Positions 32,302-40,612 of a stretch of DNA of 40,667 nt are shown here, piece after piece. This DNA is from Candidatus Hydrogenedentota bacterium (lineage in GTDB: Bacteria; Hydrogenedentota; Hydrogenedentia; Hydrogenedentales; SLHB01). Below the pieces are notes generated by a model. It ran no database searches and had not been told where the DNA came from. It saw nothing but the letters and a program-made list of their open reading frames with translations. The translations under genes and the position numbers were made by a program. The stretch's first letter is position 1. Every line of letters starts with the position of its first letter. The stretch is taken from assembly GCA_013359265.1 (NCBI GenBank), contig JABWCD010000040.1:1-40667 (forward strand), read 5' to 3'.

Positions 32302-34064
32302 TCACCGATGCACCGAATTTGAACATCCTCTGGGCGGAACTGATTGTCGAAGAATTGATCCGTAACGGCGTCGACCACTTCGTCATCTCGCCCGGGTCGC
32401 GCTCGACGCCGCTCACCGTTGCCGCCGCGCGCAATCCGCGCGCGAAAACAACCGTCCACTTCGACGAACGCGGCGCGGCCTTTTTCGCGCTGGGCGTTGC
32501 GAAAGCCCTCGGCAAACCCGCGGCGCTGATTTGCACCTCCGGCACCGCCGTCGCGAATTACTTCCCCGCGCTCATCGAAGCGTCCATGTCCTACGTGCCA
32601 CTCGTTGTCCTCACCGCCGACCGCCCGCCGGAACTCCAAAATACCGGCGCAAACCAAACGATCGACCAAACGCGCATCTATGGCGAGTATGTTCGCCACT
32701 TCGTGGCGATGCCCTGCCCGGACGAAACGATTTTGCCGGAGTATGTGCTTACGGCCATTGATCACGCGGTTGCTGCGGCGCGAAGGTCGCCGAGCGGCCC
32801 CGTCCATATAAATTGCGCGTACCGAGAACCACTCGCGCCCCCGCTTAACTCAATCCAATCCGACGCGCCTCAACCTTGGAGGGACTCACGCCAGCCGTAT
32901 ACAACGTGGGTAATCGACGAAGACCGCTACTATGTCGACGACATGGCACCTATAATCGACGAGCTGCAAAAGCTTGAACGTGTGCTGCTTTTGATAGGGC
33001 AGGAAGATTGTCGGAAGTCGGAGTTTAGCGTTGGCAATACACTTGAGCTGGGTTTGACGCGCCCTTTACTTGCCGACGTTACTTCTTCGGCGCGCAGCAA
33101 GCCGATTGATGCAAAGCGAACAATTCCCGTTTCAAATTACGATCTTCTTCTGTTCTCACCTCGATTTCGAGACATCTGCAGTCCGGACGCAGTTGTTCAC
33201 GTCGGGGGGGCTATCGTATCTAAGCGGCTGTCGGAGCACTTGGCCCACGTAAAGCCCCATATTTACGTGCGGATTGCCCCACACCTCGAGCGAGTCGATC
33301 CGTGCAGCATAGTTACGCACCGCGTTTGCATGTCGGCGGTGGGTTTTCTCGCACATGTGAAAGACGAACAACCTGTCCAGGCGGAGTCGTGGGTGCGGAA
33401 CATCATCGATTTTTCCCGCCGCGCTGAGGACATTGTCGCCGAAATCCTGAGCGGAGAGACTCGACTAACGGAGCCACTTGTCGCAAATCTACTTTGTGGC
33501 CTGCAGCCGGCGGACGAGTTCACAGCGATTTTTGCCGGCAACAGTATGCCGGTCCGATATCTTGAGATGTACAGTGGCCTCCTTCACGCGACCACCCACG
33601 TCATTGCAAATCGCGGGGCCAGCGGCATTGATGGAAATGTTGCTACCGCGGCAGGGTATGCGGCAGCGTCGGGCGTCCACGTGACCGCAATGGTCGGAGA
33701 TCTCGCCGCACTGCATGATCTGGGATCTTTAGCTTTGCTCAAATCCAACGGAGTACGCGTAACGTTAGTCCTCCTCAACAACGATGGTGGCGGTATTTTT
33801 CATTTCTTGCCTATCGCCGAACATTCCGACGTATTCGAGAAGTATTTTGCGACGCCGCACGGTTTGCACTTTGAGGACGCAGCGCGAATGTTCGGGCTAC
33901 CTTACTCGAGGCCGGCGACAAAGGACGAGTTTGTCGCGGCGTTCCAGAGGGCACGCGAGTCGGGCGGATCGAGCATCATCGAGGTGGTGACGGACCGCGA
34001 GGAAAACCTGCGCCTGCACCGTAGGATCGGCGAGGCAGTAGTAAACGCACTGGAGAATCTCTAG
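32298..34064 (+). CDS. menD: 2-succinyl-5-enolpyruvyl-6-hydroxy-3-cyclohexene-1-carboxylate synthase
   Basis: MenD is a thiamine-diphosphate enzyme that joins isochorismate and 2-oxoglutarate in menaquinone synthesis. The 588-residue product has the substrate-binding SPGSRSTPL near residue 32, the catalytic Glu region HFDERGAAFFALG near 55, ICTSGTAVANYFPA, NRGASGIDG near 435 and the cofactor motif GDLAALHDLGSL through NNDGGGIFHFLP near 490. The start ATG 32298 overlaps the menF stop. From about 32,860 to 33,800 codons use noticeably more A/T at third positions than the first 500 bases or the neighbours, which may mark an old recombination segment. All catalytic motifs are intact. Confidence 0.95.
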   Translation: MITDAPNLNILWAELIVEELIRNGVDHFVISPGSRSTPLTVAAARNPRAKTTVHFDERGAAFFALGVAKALGKPAALICTSGTAVANYFPALIEASMSYVPLVVLTADRPPELQNTGANQTIDQTRIYGEYVRHFVAMPCPDETILPEYVLTAIDHAVAAARRSPSGPVHINCAYREPLAPPLNSIQSDAPQPWRDSRQPYTTWVIDEDRYYVDDMAPIIDELQKLERVLLLIGQEDCRKSEFSVGNTLELGLTRPLLADVTSSARSKPIDAKRTIPVSNYDLLLFSPRFRDICSPDAVVHVGGAIVSKRLSEHLAHVKPHIYVRIAPHLERVDPCSIVTHRVCMSAVGFLAHVKDEQPVQAESWVRNIIDFSRRAEDIVAEILSGETRLTEPLVANLLCGLQPADEFTAIFAGNSMPVRYLEMYSGLLHATTHVIANRGASGIDGNVATAAGYAAASGVHVTAMVGDLAALHDLGSLALLKSNGVRVTLVLLNNDGGGIFHFLPIAEHSDVFEKYFATPHGLHFEDAARMFGLPYSRPATKDEFVAAFQRARESGGSSIIEVVTDREENLRLHRRIGEAVVNALENL

Positions 34065-34126
34065 ACCGCCGCACCCATCGCGGTGGGTTGCCGCCGCCAA
34101 TTGGCTTGGGGAACTCGGGACACACT

Positions 34127-35191
34127 GTGCATGTCGGCGTAAACACTCTCTTTCTGATTCCCCGCGAAGTGGGGGGAACGGAAATCTACGTGCGCAGCCT
34201 GCTGCCCGCGCTGCAGGCGCTGGAAGCAGGCCTGCGGCTGACCGTCTTCACCAATCGCGAGAATCATGACTCCTTCGCCGATTACGACCGTACGCTCATC
34301 GACGTCGCGGCCACATCTCGGCCACGGCGCATCGTCGCCGAGCAAACGTCATTGCCACGAGCAGCAGCCCGAGCGGGAGTCGACGTTCTCTATTCGCCCG
34401 GCTACACTGCTCCGCTCCGTGCGACGTTCCCGCAGGTAGTTACGATCCACGACACGCAATTCCTCGACTTCCCGGAGGATTTCCCATGGTTGTCGCGCGC
34501 GGCGCAGCGCATTATCGTAGGTGGTTCGGCGCGGCGCGCAAACGCAATTACGACAGTATCGGAGTTCTCGCGTAGGCGCATCGCCGAACGCTTCGGCGTT
34601 CCGCGTGAGAAGATTATCGTGGCGCACTCAGCGTTGTCTGGACTGTTCGCCCCACCCAAACCCTGTGCGCTTGAGAGACCGTTCCTCCTTTACATTGCGA
34701 ACACGTACCCGCACAAGAATGCGACGCGTCTGGTCCGCGCGTTCGACCGAATCAAGGACTGCATTCGCCACACCCTCGTCATCTGCGGCCAACCCCGCGA
34801 AGGCGAACCGCCCCCGCACCCGCGCGTGAAACGCATCCACTACATCGCCTACGAAGAACTCATCGGCATGGTGCAGGCCGCCGACCTTGTGGTGTTCCCG
34901 TCGCTCTACGAGGGCTTCGGGCGCCCCGTCGTAGAAGCGCAGGAAGCGGGCACTCGCGTCATCGCATCGCGCTCCGCCGCCATACCCGAAATCGGCGGCG
35001 ATGGCGCAACGTATTTCGATGGCGAGAGCGAGGACGGTATTGCGCAAGCCATTGTCGACGCTTTGAATGAGCCGCCGGATGTCCGCGTCCAATGGATCGC
35101 GCGTGGCCGCGAGAACGCCAAACGCTTCACATGGGGCGCGTGTGCAAGTCGGACGCTTGACACCTTTTGCATGGCGCTGAGCAATAATTAA
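34127..35191 (+). CDS. GT4-family glycosyltransferase
   Basis: The 354-residue protein has the two-domain GT-B form. The N-terminal acceptor domain starts VHVGVNTLFLIPREVGGTEIY (seen as NTLFLIPREVGGTE) and includes VDVLYSPGY and VVTIHDTQFLDFP. The C-terminal donor domain has LLYIANTYPHKNATRLVRAF and the retaining-GT4 signature VFPSLYEGFGRPVVEAQ, whose E-x7-E Glu residues bind the sugar nucleotide. It is likely a mannosyl- or related transferase in polysaccharide or lipid glycosylation; donor and acceptor are unknown. GTG 34127 is chosen with GGGA upstream; the frame stays open to a TTG at 34088. It follows menD by 62 bases. Confidence 0.88.
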   Translation: MHVGVNTLFLIPREVGGTEIYVRSLLPALQALEAGLRLTVFTNRENHDSFADYDRTLIDVAATSRPRRIVAEQTSLPRAAARAGVDVLYSPGYTAPLRATFPQVVTIHDTQFLDFPEDFPWLSRAAQRIIVGGSARRANAITTVSEFSRRRIAERFGVPREKIIVAHSALSGLFAPPKPCALERPFLLYIANTYPHKNATRLVRAFDRIKDCIRHTLVICGQPREGEPPPHPRVKRIHYIAYEELIGMVQAADLVVFPSLYEGFGRPVVEAQEAGTRVIASRSAAIPEIGGDGATYFDGESEDGIAQAIVDALNEPPDVRVQWIARGRENAKRFTWGACASRTLDTFCMALSNN

Positions 35192-35301
35192 GCAGCGAAT
35201 GCGGCGTCTCCATTTGGCCGCTCCGCCACCATTTTGGCTGTTCGTGCGAGTAAACTTCAGTATTGCGTGTTCCGACCATAGCAGGAAAACCGCGAAATCA
35301 G

Positions 35302-36036
35302 ATGCCGTTTATCGATTTTGTCTACACGAACTGGCCTACGTGGCGCGAATTCGCGCTGCACGGGCCGCCCATGTTGTTCTGGGCGTTCGCCGCGCTCACT
35401 CTCGCGGGATGGCTCAAGCGGCGCGTCGCCATGCGCACGGGATATACGCGCAAAGTCTTTCACTTCGCCATCTTCTTCACCGTCGCCGCTTTGCAGGCCA
35501 CACTCGGTCTGCGCGCGGTGTGTCTGTTCGGCGCGATGACGACCGTCGTCGTCGCGTATGCTCTTATGCGCGGCGAAGGCAACCTCCACTATGAAGCCAT
35601 CGCCCGGGAAAAGGACGCGCCGTACCGCACGCACTACATTGTAGTGCCATATATCGCGACGTTACTTGGTGGCCTCACGACGTCGATGTTCTTTACCGGT
35701 TACACGCTCTACGGGTTTCTTGTCACCGGCGTGGGCGACGCCATCGGCGAGCCCGTTGGCACCCGCTTCGGCAAGCACCCCTACCGCGTACCATCCATGC
35801 GCGGCGTTACGTGCACCCGCTCGCTCGAAGGGTCCGCCGCGGTGTTTGCAGTATCGACGCTCGCGGCGCTACTCGCGGCATCGTTAAACGGCAGCGAACT
35901 TTCCATGGCCGGAGTTGCCGGCCTATGCCTGCTCATCGGACTCGCGAGCGCGCTATGTGAAGCCGTATCGCCCCACGGCTGGGACAATTTCACCCTGCAG
36001 GTCGTGCCCGCCGCCATCGCTTCTGCGCTCTTGTGA
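35302..36036 (+). CDS. Phytol/dolichol-kinase-like integral membrane protein (VTE5/SEC59/DGK1 type)
   Basis: The 244-residue protein has about six hydrophobic segments. It carries the motifs of CTP-dependent lipid kinases: RKVFHFAIFF near residue 52, GDAIGEPVGTRFGKHPYRV near 155 and CTRSLEGSAAVF near 182. The DxxGE-GxxFGKH and RSLEGS motifs are typical of phytol, dolichol and diacylglycerol kinases, which phosphorylate isoprenoid or lipid alcohols. Near menaquinone genes the substrate could be a prenyl alcohol fed back to the side-chain pool; this is inference. ATG 35302 is chosen over a GTG at 35263 as the first that begins a sensible N-terminus; no strong ribosome-binding site. The stop is inside the promoter of clpS. 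Confidence 0.8.
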   Translation: MPFIDFVYTNWPTWREFALHGPPMLFWAFAALTLAGWLKRRVAMRTGYTRKVFHFAIFFTVAALQATLGLRAVCLFGAMTTVVVAYALMRGEGNLHYEAIAREKDAPYRTHYIVVPYIATLLGGLTTSMFFTGYTLYGFLVTGVGDAIGEPVGTRFGKHPYRVPSMRGVTCTRSLEGSAAVFAVSTLAALLAASLNGSELSMAGVAGLCLLIGLASALCEAVSPHGWDNFTLQVVPAAIASALL

Positions 36037-36042
36037 TATGAT
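36034..36042 (+). promoter_or_regulatory. extended -10 promoter for clpS-clpA
   Basis: TGATATGAT is the TGn plus a -10 one base off consensus. It overlaps the stop of the preceding gene. Transcription would start near 36049 and leave a leader of about 95 bases. Confidence 0.45.
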
Positions 36043-36143
36043 TTTTGTATGCAATTGAACGCGATTCTCTCGCAGGCGCATCCACGAATCGTTGCCCTGA
36101 AGGAATTACGGCAGATTCGCGAACAAGTCAAAGGTAGGATTTC

Positions 36144-36461
36144 GTGCCCCAATATGTCCCACAAACCGGCGACGCGGCGCTGGCCGAGACCAAGGAAAAG
36201 GTCAAGAAGCCGCCGATGTATCGTGTGCTCATGCACAACGACGACTACACGACCATGGAGTTCGTCGTCGAAGTGCTCTGCACCATTTACAACAAGCCGA
36301 TCGAGGACGCCGTCCGCATCATGTTGAACATCCACCACAAAGGTATCGGCATGTGCGGCGTATTCACGCACGAGATCGCGGAAACCAAAATTGCGGAAAC
36401 GCACGACCGCGCCCGGAATAGTGGGTATCCACTCATGTGTTCCATGGAGCCGGCGGACTAG
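36144..36461 (+). CDS. clpS: N-degron adaptor ClpS
   Basis: The 105-residue protein delivers proteins with N-terminal Leu, Phe, Trp or Tyr to ClpAP. The core motif RVLMHNDDYTTMEFVVEVL near residue 27 holds the Asn-Asp-Asp that bind the N-degron amino group. HHKGIGMCGVFTHEIAETK holds the conserved pocket His and the ClpA-binding surface. A flexible N-terminal 25 residues, needed in ClpS to trigger delivery, is present. GTG 36144 is preceded by AGGTAGGA. The clpA start is 8 bases after the stop. Confidence 0.95.
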   Translation: MPQYVPQTGDAALAETKEKVKKPPMYRVLMHNDDYTTMEFVVEVLCTIYNKPIEDAVRIMLNIHHKGIGMCGVFTHEIAETKIAETHDRARNSGYPLMCSMEPAD

Positions 36462-36469
36462 GCGGCAAC

Positions 36470-38707
36470 ATGTTCAGCAAACCCCTCGAAATATCACTCA
36501 ACAGCGCGTTGGCGCTCGCGCGCGAGCGGCGTCACGAGTACCTCACGATCGAGCACCTGCTCTACACGCTGCTCGACGACGTGCAGGGCCGTGAGATTCT
36601 CACGAACTGCGGCGCAAACGTGACCAACTTGCGCAACGCGCTCGAAGACTATTTTCAGAATCACGTGCCGGTGGTCCCGGGCAAGCGCGACTACGTGCCG
36701 CAGCAGTTGCTCGCGTTCGAGCGCCTGCTCGAACGCGCCATCGCGCACGTTCGCTTTTCCGGAAAAAAGGAGGTAGACGCCGGCGACATCCTCGCCGCGG
36801 TGTTCGAAGAAAAAAACAGCAACGCGGCCTACTTCCTCCAGACTGAAGGCGTCTCGCGGCTCGACGTATTGAATTACATCTCCCACGGCGTTTCGAAAAT
36901 CCCGGCCGGAGCCGGCGCCGGAGGCCAAACGGCCGTTGACGAAGAAGGCCGCCCCCTGACCGATCCGCTCGAGGCGTTTACGATCAATCTGAACCAGCGC
37001 GCCGCGGACGGCAAAATCGATCCGCTCATCGGGCGTGACTTGGAAATCCGCCGCACGCTGCAGGTGCTGTGCCGCCGCCGCAAGAACAACCCGATCTTCG
37101 TCGGGGAACCGGGAGTGGGGAAGACGGCCATCGTCGAAGGTCTTGCCCTGCACATCCATCAGGGGGGTGTGCCGGACGCGTTGAAGGCAGCCGTAATTCT
37201 GCAACTCGACCTTTCCGCTATCATCGCGGGAACGAAGTTTCGCGGCGAATTCGAGCAGCGCCTGAAGGCCGTCATCGGCGCCATCCTCGAGAAGAAGAAC
37301 GTCATTCTCTTCATCGACGAAATCCATATGGTCGTCGGCGCGGGCGCGACCGGTGAAGGCACGATGGATGCCTCGAACATCTTGAAGCCCGCGCTCGCCT
37401 CCGGCGACATCCGGTGCATCGGCTCGACAACGTACGAGGAATACAAGAACCACTTCGAGCGCGACAAAGCCCTGTCGCGGCGCTTCCAAAAGATTGAGAT
37501 TCACGAACCGTCGGTCGAGGAAACCGTGCTCATTCTGCGCGGACTCAAGGCGCGCTACGAAGAGCACCACGGCATTACCTACACCGACACTGCCTTGCAG
37601 GCCGCCGCGGAACTGGCCGCAAAGCACATCAATGACCGGTTCCTTCCGGACAAAGCCATCGACGTTATCGACGAAGCGGCCGCGGCGGTAAAGTTGTTGC
37701 CCGCAAGCGCGCAGAAAAAGACCATTCGTCCTTCGGATATCGAAAAGATCGTCGCCGACATCGCCCGAATTCCCGCGCGTAGCGTATCGTCCTCGGACAA
37801 GGTGCAGTTGGGCACGCTCGAAGACGAACTCAATCGCGTCGTTTATGGGCAAGCCGAAGCGATTCACGTGCTCGCCACGGCAATCAAACGCTCGCGCGCT
37901 GGCCTCGGCAACGAGGAGAAGCCGACGGGGTGTTTCCTCTTCACCGGCCCGACCGGTGTGGGTAAGACGGAAGTCGCCAAGCAACTCGCCGCGATTCTCG
38001 GCGTACACTTTGCCCGCTACGACATGAGCGAATACATGGAGAAACACACCGTCGCGCGGCTTATCGGTGCGCCCCCGGGTTACGTCGGCTTCGATCAAGG
38101 CGGCTTGTTAACCGACGAGATTCGCCGCAACCCGTATTGCGTGTTGCTGCTCGACGAGATCGAGAAAGCGCACCCGGACCTTTTCAATATCCTGCTGCAG
38201 GTCATGGACCACGCGACGCTCACCGACAACAACGGCAAGAAGGCCGACTTTCGCAATGTCGTGCTGATCATGACCTCCAACGCGGGCGCGCGCGAAATGG
38301 CGTCGCATACGATCGGCTTTGGTTCCGGCGCGGATGACGCGTCGTCGAAAGGGCTGAAAGCGATCGAAAAAGCGTTCAGTCCCGAGTTCCGCAACCGGCT
38401 CGACGCTATCATCTCGTTCCATTCGCTTACACAGGAAATCATGCTGCGCATCGTCGGAAAATTCATCGAACAAGTACAATTCCAGCTCGCCGCGCGCAAG
38501 GTTACGTTGAGTGTGGCCGATGCGGCGCGCGCGTGGCTCGCGGAACACGGCTATGACCGCGCCTTCGGCGCGCGCCCCCTCGCACGTCTCATCCAAACGG
38601 AAATCAAAGACGCCCTTGCCGACGAACTCCTATTCGGAAAACTCGAGCGCGGCGGACGCGTAACCGTGGACGTATCGGAAGGAAAGATCGGTTTTGCGTT
38701 CGAATAA
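36470..38707 (+). CDS. clpA: ATP-dependent Clp protease ATP-binding subunit ClpA
   Basis: The 745-residue AAA+ unfoldase feeds substrates to ClpP. The N-domain (residues 1-150) contains the ClpS-binding repeat region [16 protein letters not shown]. The first AAA module has Walker [14 protein letters not shown] near residue 213 and Walker [10 protein letters not shown]; the second has [14 protein letters not shown] near 495 and [17 protein letters not shown] ClpP-docking loop HTIGFGSG lies near residue 618. The lack of a long middle coiled coil and the N-domain fit ClpA and not ClpB or ClpC. ATG 36470 is 8 bases after clpS; the stop codon TAA shares its last base with the first heptamer unit that follows. 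Confidence 0.96.
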   Translation: MFSKPLEISLNSALALARERRHEYLTIEHLLYTLLDDVQGREILTNCGANVTNLRNALEDYFQNHVPVVPGKRDYVPQQLLAFERLLERAIAHVRFSGKKEVDAGDILAAVFEEKNSNAAYFLQTEGVSRLDVLNYISHGVSKIPAGAGAGGQTAVDEEGRPLTDPLEAFTINLNQRAADGKIDPLIGRDLEIRRTLQVLCRRRKNNPIFVGEPGVGKTAIVEGLALHIHQGGVPDALKAAVILQLDLSAIIAGTKFRGEFEQRLKAVIGAILEKKNVILFIDEIHMVVGAGATGEGTMDASNILKPALASGDIRCIGSTTYEEYKNHFERDKALSRRFQKIEIHEPSVEETVLILRGLKARYEEHHGITYTDTALQAAAELAAKHINDRFLPDKAIDVIDEAAAAVKLLPASAQKKTIRPSDIEKIVADIARIPARSVSSSDKVQLGTLEDELNRVVYGQAEAIHVLATAIKRSRAGLGNEEKPTGCFLFTGPTGVGKTEVAKQLAAILGVHFARYDMSEYMEKHTVARLIGAPPGYVGFDQGGLLTDEIRRNPYCVLLLDEIEKAHPDLFNILLQVMDHATLTDNNGKKADFRNVVLIMTSNAGAREMASHTIGFGSGADDASSKGLKAIEKAFSPEFRNRLDAIISFHSLTQEIMLRIVGKFIEQVQFQLAARKVTLSVADAARAWLAEHGYDRAFGARPLARLIQTEIKDALADELLFGKLERGGRVTVDVSEGKIGFAFE

Positions 38708-38734
38708 TTTTGGATTTTGGATTTTGGATTTCGG
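38707..38734. repeat. heptanucleotide array, ATTTTGG x3 plus ATTTCGG, left arm of the clpA-aat spacer
   Basis: The first base is the last base of the clpA stop codon. Three perfect units and one with a T-to-C change follow without a gap. Confidence 0.95.
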
Positions 38735-38842
38735 ATTGCCGCGAGTTGCGTTGTGGTTTGGCGCGTGTCTGCTCCGTAATGTTCGCTTGGTGGTGGCGGA
38801 CGGCAATATGTGCGGGTGTAATTACGATTTGCGTTCTCCAAT

Positions 38843-38870
38843 CCAAAATCCAAAATCCAAAATCCAAAAT
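38843..38870. repeat. heptanucleotide array, CCAAAAT x4, right arm of the clpA-aat spacer
   Basis: Four perfect units, the inverse complement of the left arm; 21 to 28 bp can pair across a 108-base loop. The aat start codon is 5 bases after the array, so there is no room for a normal ribosome-binding site. Confidence 0.95.
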
Positions 38871-38875
38871 TCCCA

Positions 38876-39586
38876 ATGCCTCTGTTCCGCCTGTCTCGCG
38901 AACTGACCTTTCCGCCGCCGTCGCTCTCCATGCCCGACGGCCTGCTCGCGGTCGGCGGCGATTTGAGCGTCAATCGATTGTTGCTTGCGTACCGGTCCGG
39001 AATCTTTCCCTGGTACTCGGAAGGCGATCCCATTCTCTGGTGGTCGCCGGACCCGCGCATGCTGCTCTTTCCGGAGGAGTTTCATCTCTCGCGCCGGCTC
39101 GAACGGACTATCAAACAGGCCGTGTTCGACGTGCGCATGGATACAGTATTCGATCGCGTCATCGCCGCATGCGCCATGGCGCCCAGGCAGAAGGGAAATG
39201 GCACCTGGATCACGCGCCAAATGCGCGACGCCTACTGCCGGCTGCACCGCGAAGGCTATGCGCATTCGGTCGAGACGTGGCGCGACGGCAAATTGGTCGG
39301 CGGCCTGTACGGCGTATCCGTCGGCGCATGTTTCATCGGCGAATCCATGTTTTCGCTCGAGCCGAACACCAGCAAGATTGCTATGGCCGCGCTCGTGCGC
39401 CAGGCGCTCCACTGGAAGTTTCCGTTTATCGACTGCCAACTCCACACGCCCCACCTCGCCAGCCTCGGCGCGCGCGAAGTGCCGCGCTCCGATTACCTTC
39501 TTCGATTGGGCCGAGCGATCGCGCACGAAACACATCGTGGCGCATGGAAATTCGTCGGTTGGACGGATATCAGAAAACCCGATTGA
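38876..39586 (+). CDS. aat: Leucyl/phenylalanyl-tRNA--protein transferase
   Basis: Aat adds Leu or Phe from charged tRNA to proteins with N-terminal Lys or Arg, creating degrons read by ClpS. The 236-residue protein has LSMPDGLLAVGGDLSVNRLLLAYRSGIFPWY, seen as GLLAVGGDLS and GIFPWYSEGDPILWWSPDPRM, then TWITRQMRDAYCRLHREGYAHSVE (seen as GTWITRQM and GYAHSVETW) and the catalytic-core strand GGLYGVSVGACFIGESMFS with FIDCQLHTPHLASLGA. These match the family over its whole length. The ATG at 38876 has no Shine-Dalgarno sequence because the heptamer array ends 5 bases before it. It completes a clpS-clpA-aat set. Confidence 0.95.
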   Translation: MPLFRLSRELTFPPPSLSMPDGLLAVGGDLSVNRLLLAYRSGIFPWYSEGDPILWWSPDPRMLLFPEEFHLSRRLERTIKQAVFDVRMDTVFDRVIAACAMAPRQKGNGTWITRQMRDAYCRLHREGYAHSVETWRDGKLVGGLYGVSVGACFIGESMFSLEPNTSKIAMAALVRQALHWKFPFIDCQLHTPHLASLGAREVPRSDYLLRLGRAIAHETHRGAWKFVGWTDIRKPD

Positions 39587-39603
39587 CGTATCGGTGACGT
39601 GTC

Positions 39604-40479
39604 CTATTCCACGTGCGCCGTTTCACGTTGTTTGTCAATCGCACCGGTCATCGGCACAAATATCACGCTCAGGTCGCGCATCGATCGCACCTTGCCCTGT
39701 GCGTCTTTTTCGTACAAATACAGGACCTGCCCGCCGCGGCCCGGAGGGCCAACCGGAATTATCAAGCGGCCGCCGACCTTAAGTTGTTGAATCAGCGCCG
39801 GCGGCACATACCGCGCCGCGCACGTCACCATGATGATATCGAACCCGCCCTTCACCTCCGGCCAACCGTAAAATCCGTCACCCACGCTCACGCGAACGTT
39901 GTCGTACCCGCCTTTTTTCAACACCTCTCTCACGGCGTTTCCCAGCGGCTCGACAATTTCGATGGTGTAGACCTCCTTTACAATCTCGGAAAACAAAGCG
40001 GCCTGGAACCCGCTGCCCGCCCCTATCTCAAGCACGACGTCCGTGGGTTTCGGCCGGCCAAGCTGCGTCATGTAACACTGCAGCTTGTATTCGCTGATCG
40101 TCGCCCCAAAGCCAATCGGCCAAGGCGTCCCAAACGTCTCGTAGGCGTCTTCCGCCGAAGATTGCTTTCGCTCGTAGTTGTAGTGGAAGTACTCGCGCGG
40201 TACACACTCGAACGCCGCGATGACCGCGCTATCGGCCTCTCCAAATCGCGACGCCAAGTACCGCTTCGTCTGGGCGATCGCGATGGGCTTGCGCGCTTGC
40301 ACCGCGTCGAACGCCTCGCGCGACATGTTCATGTTCCGTTCCGTCGCGCGGACCAAGTCGCTGTAACGCTCAAACGTCCATGCCGGGCGAGTGCCCTTGG
40401 TTGGTTCGGCACTCGCCGAGAGTGCGCCACAAGCCGCAAGGACGACGGACGATATCGCGCGGCGGAACGTGTTCGTCAT
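39604..40479 (-). CDS. pcm: Exported protein-L-isoaspartate O-methyltransferase
   Basis: The 291-residue product has an N-terminal export signal (MTNTFRRAISSVVLAACGALSASA) that contains both a signal-peptidase-I site (ASA-E) and a lipobox-like LAAC, so it could be periplasmic or a lipoprotein. The methyltransferase domain follows with AAFECVPREYFH, GATISEYKLQCYMTQ, SAM-binding VVLEIGAGSGFQAALFSEIV near residue 155 and YTIEIVEPLG. PCMT repairs isoaspartyl damage in proteins and is usually cytosolic; SAM is not normally in the periplasm, so the export signal is puzzling. ATG 40479 has GGGAGG at good distance. It is convergent with aat, 17 bases between stops. Confidence 0.85.
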   Translation of the reverse strand: MTNTFRRAISSVVLAACGALSASAEPTKGTRPAWTFERYSDLVRATERNMNMSREAFDAVQARKPIAIAQTKRYLASRFGEADSAVIAAFECVPREYFHYNYERKQSSAEDAYETFGTPWPIGFGATISEYKLQCYMTQLGRPKPTDVVLEIGAGSGFQAALFSEIVKEVYTIEIVEPLGNAVREVLKKGGYDNVRVSVGDGFYGWPEVKGGFDIIMVTCAARYVPPALIQQLKVGGRLIIPVGPPGRGGQVLYLYEKDAQGKVRSMRDLSVIFVPMTGAIDKQRETAHVE

Positions 40480-40539
40480 GCCCGGCACCTCCCGACGAAG
40501 CAAGCGCCGATTCGGGCTTCCGTTTATCCTTGGTTCTAT

Positions 40540-40580
40540 AAAAAGCATACCACGCAGGCGAGCGCTCCCGCGTGCGTGGT
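40540..40580 (-). terminator. probable Rho-independent terminator of a minus-strand gene at the right edge
   Basis: On the minus strand ACCACGCA (40580-40573) pairs with TGCGTGGT (40556-40549) across a GC-rich 16-nt loop, then ATGC and five T. The gene it ends is the truncated frame at 40613-40667. Confidence 0.55.
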
Positions 40581-40612
40581 TTACGCCAGGAGTGTAAGTT
40601 GTAACTGCGGTC

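Noticed and set aside
36049-36327. 92-codon plus frame before and over clpS
   Set aside because: The start lies at the predicted transcription start and the frame runs through clpS in a different phase; the latter half is Arg-rich shadow sequence.
36494-38098. 534-codon open frame on the minus strand, antisense to clpA
   Set aside because: It is the complement of a conserved AAA+ gene in high-GC DNA; the product is Arg/Val/Asp-biased with no domain motif, and clpA on the plus strand is certain.
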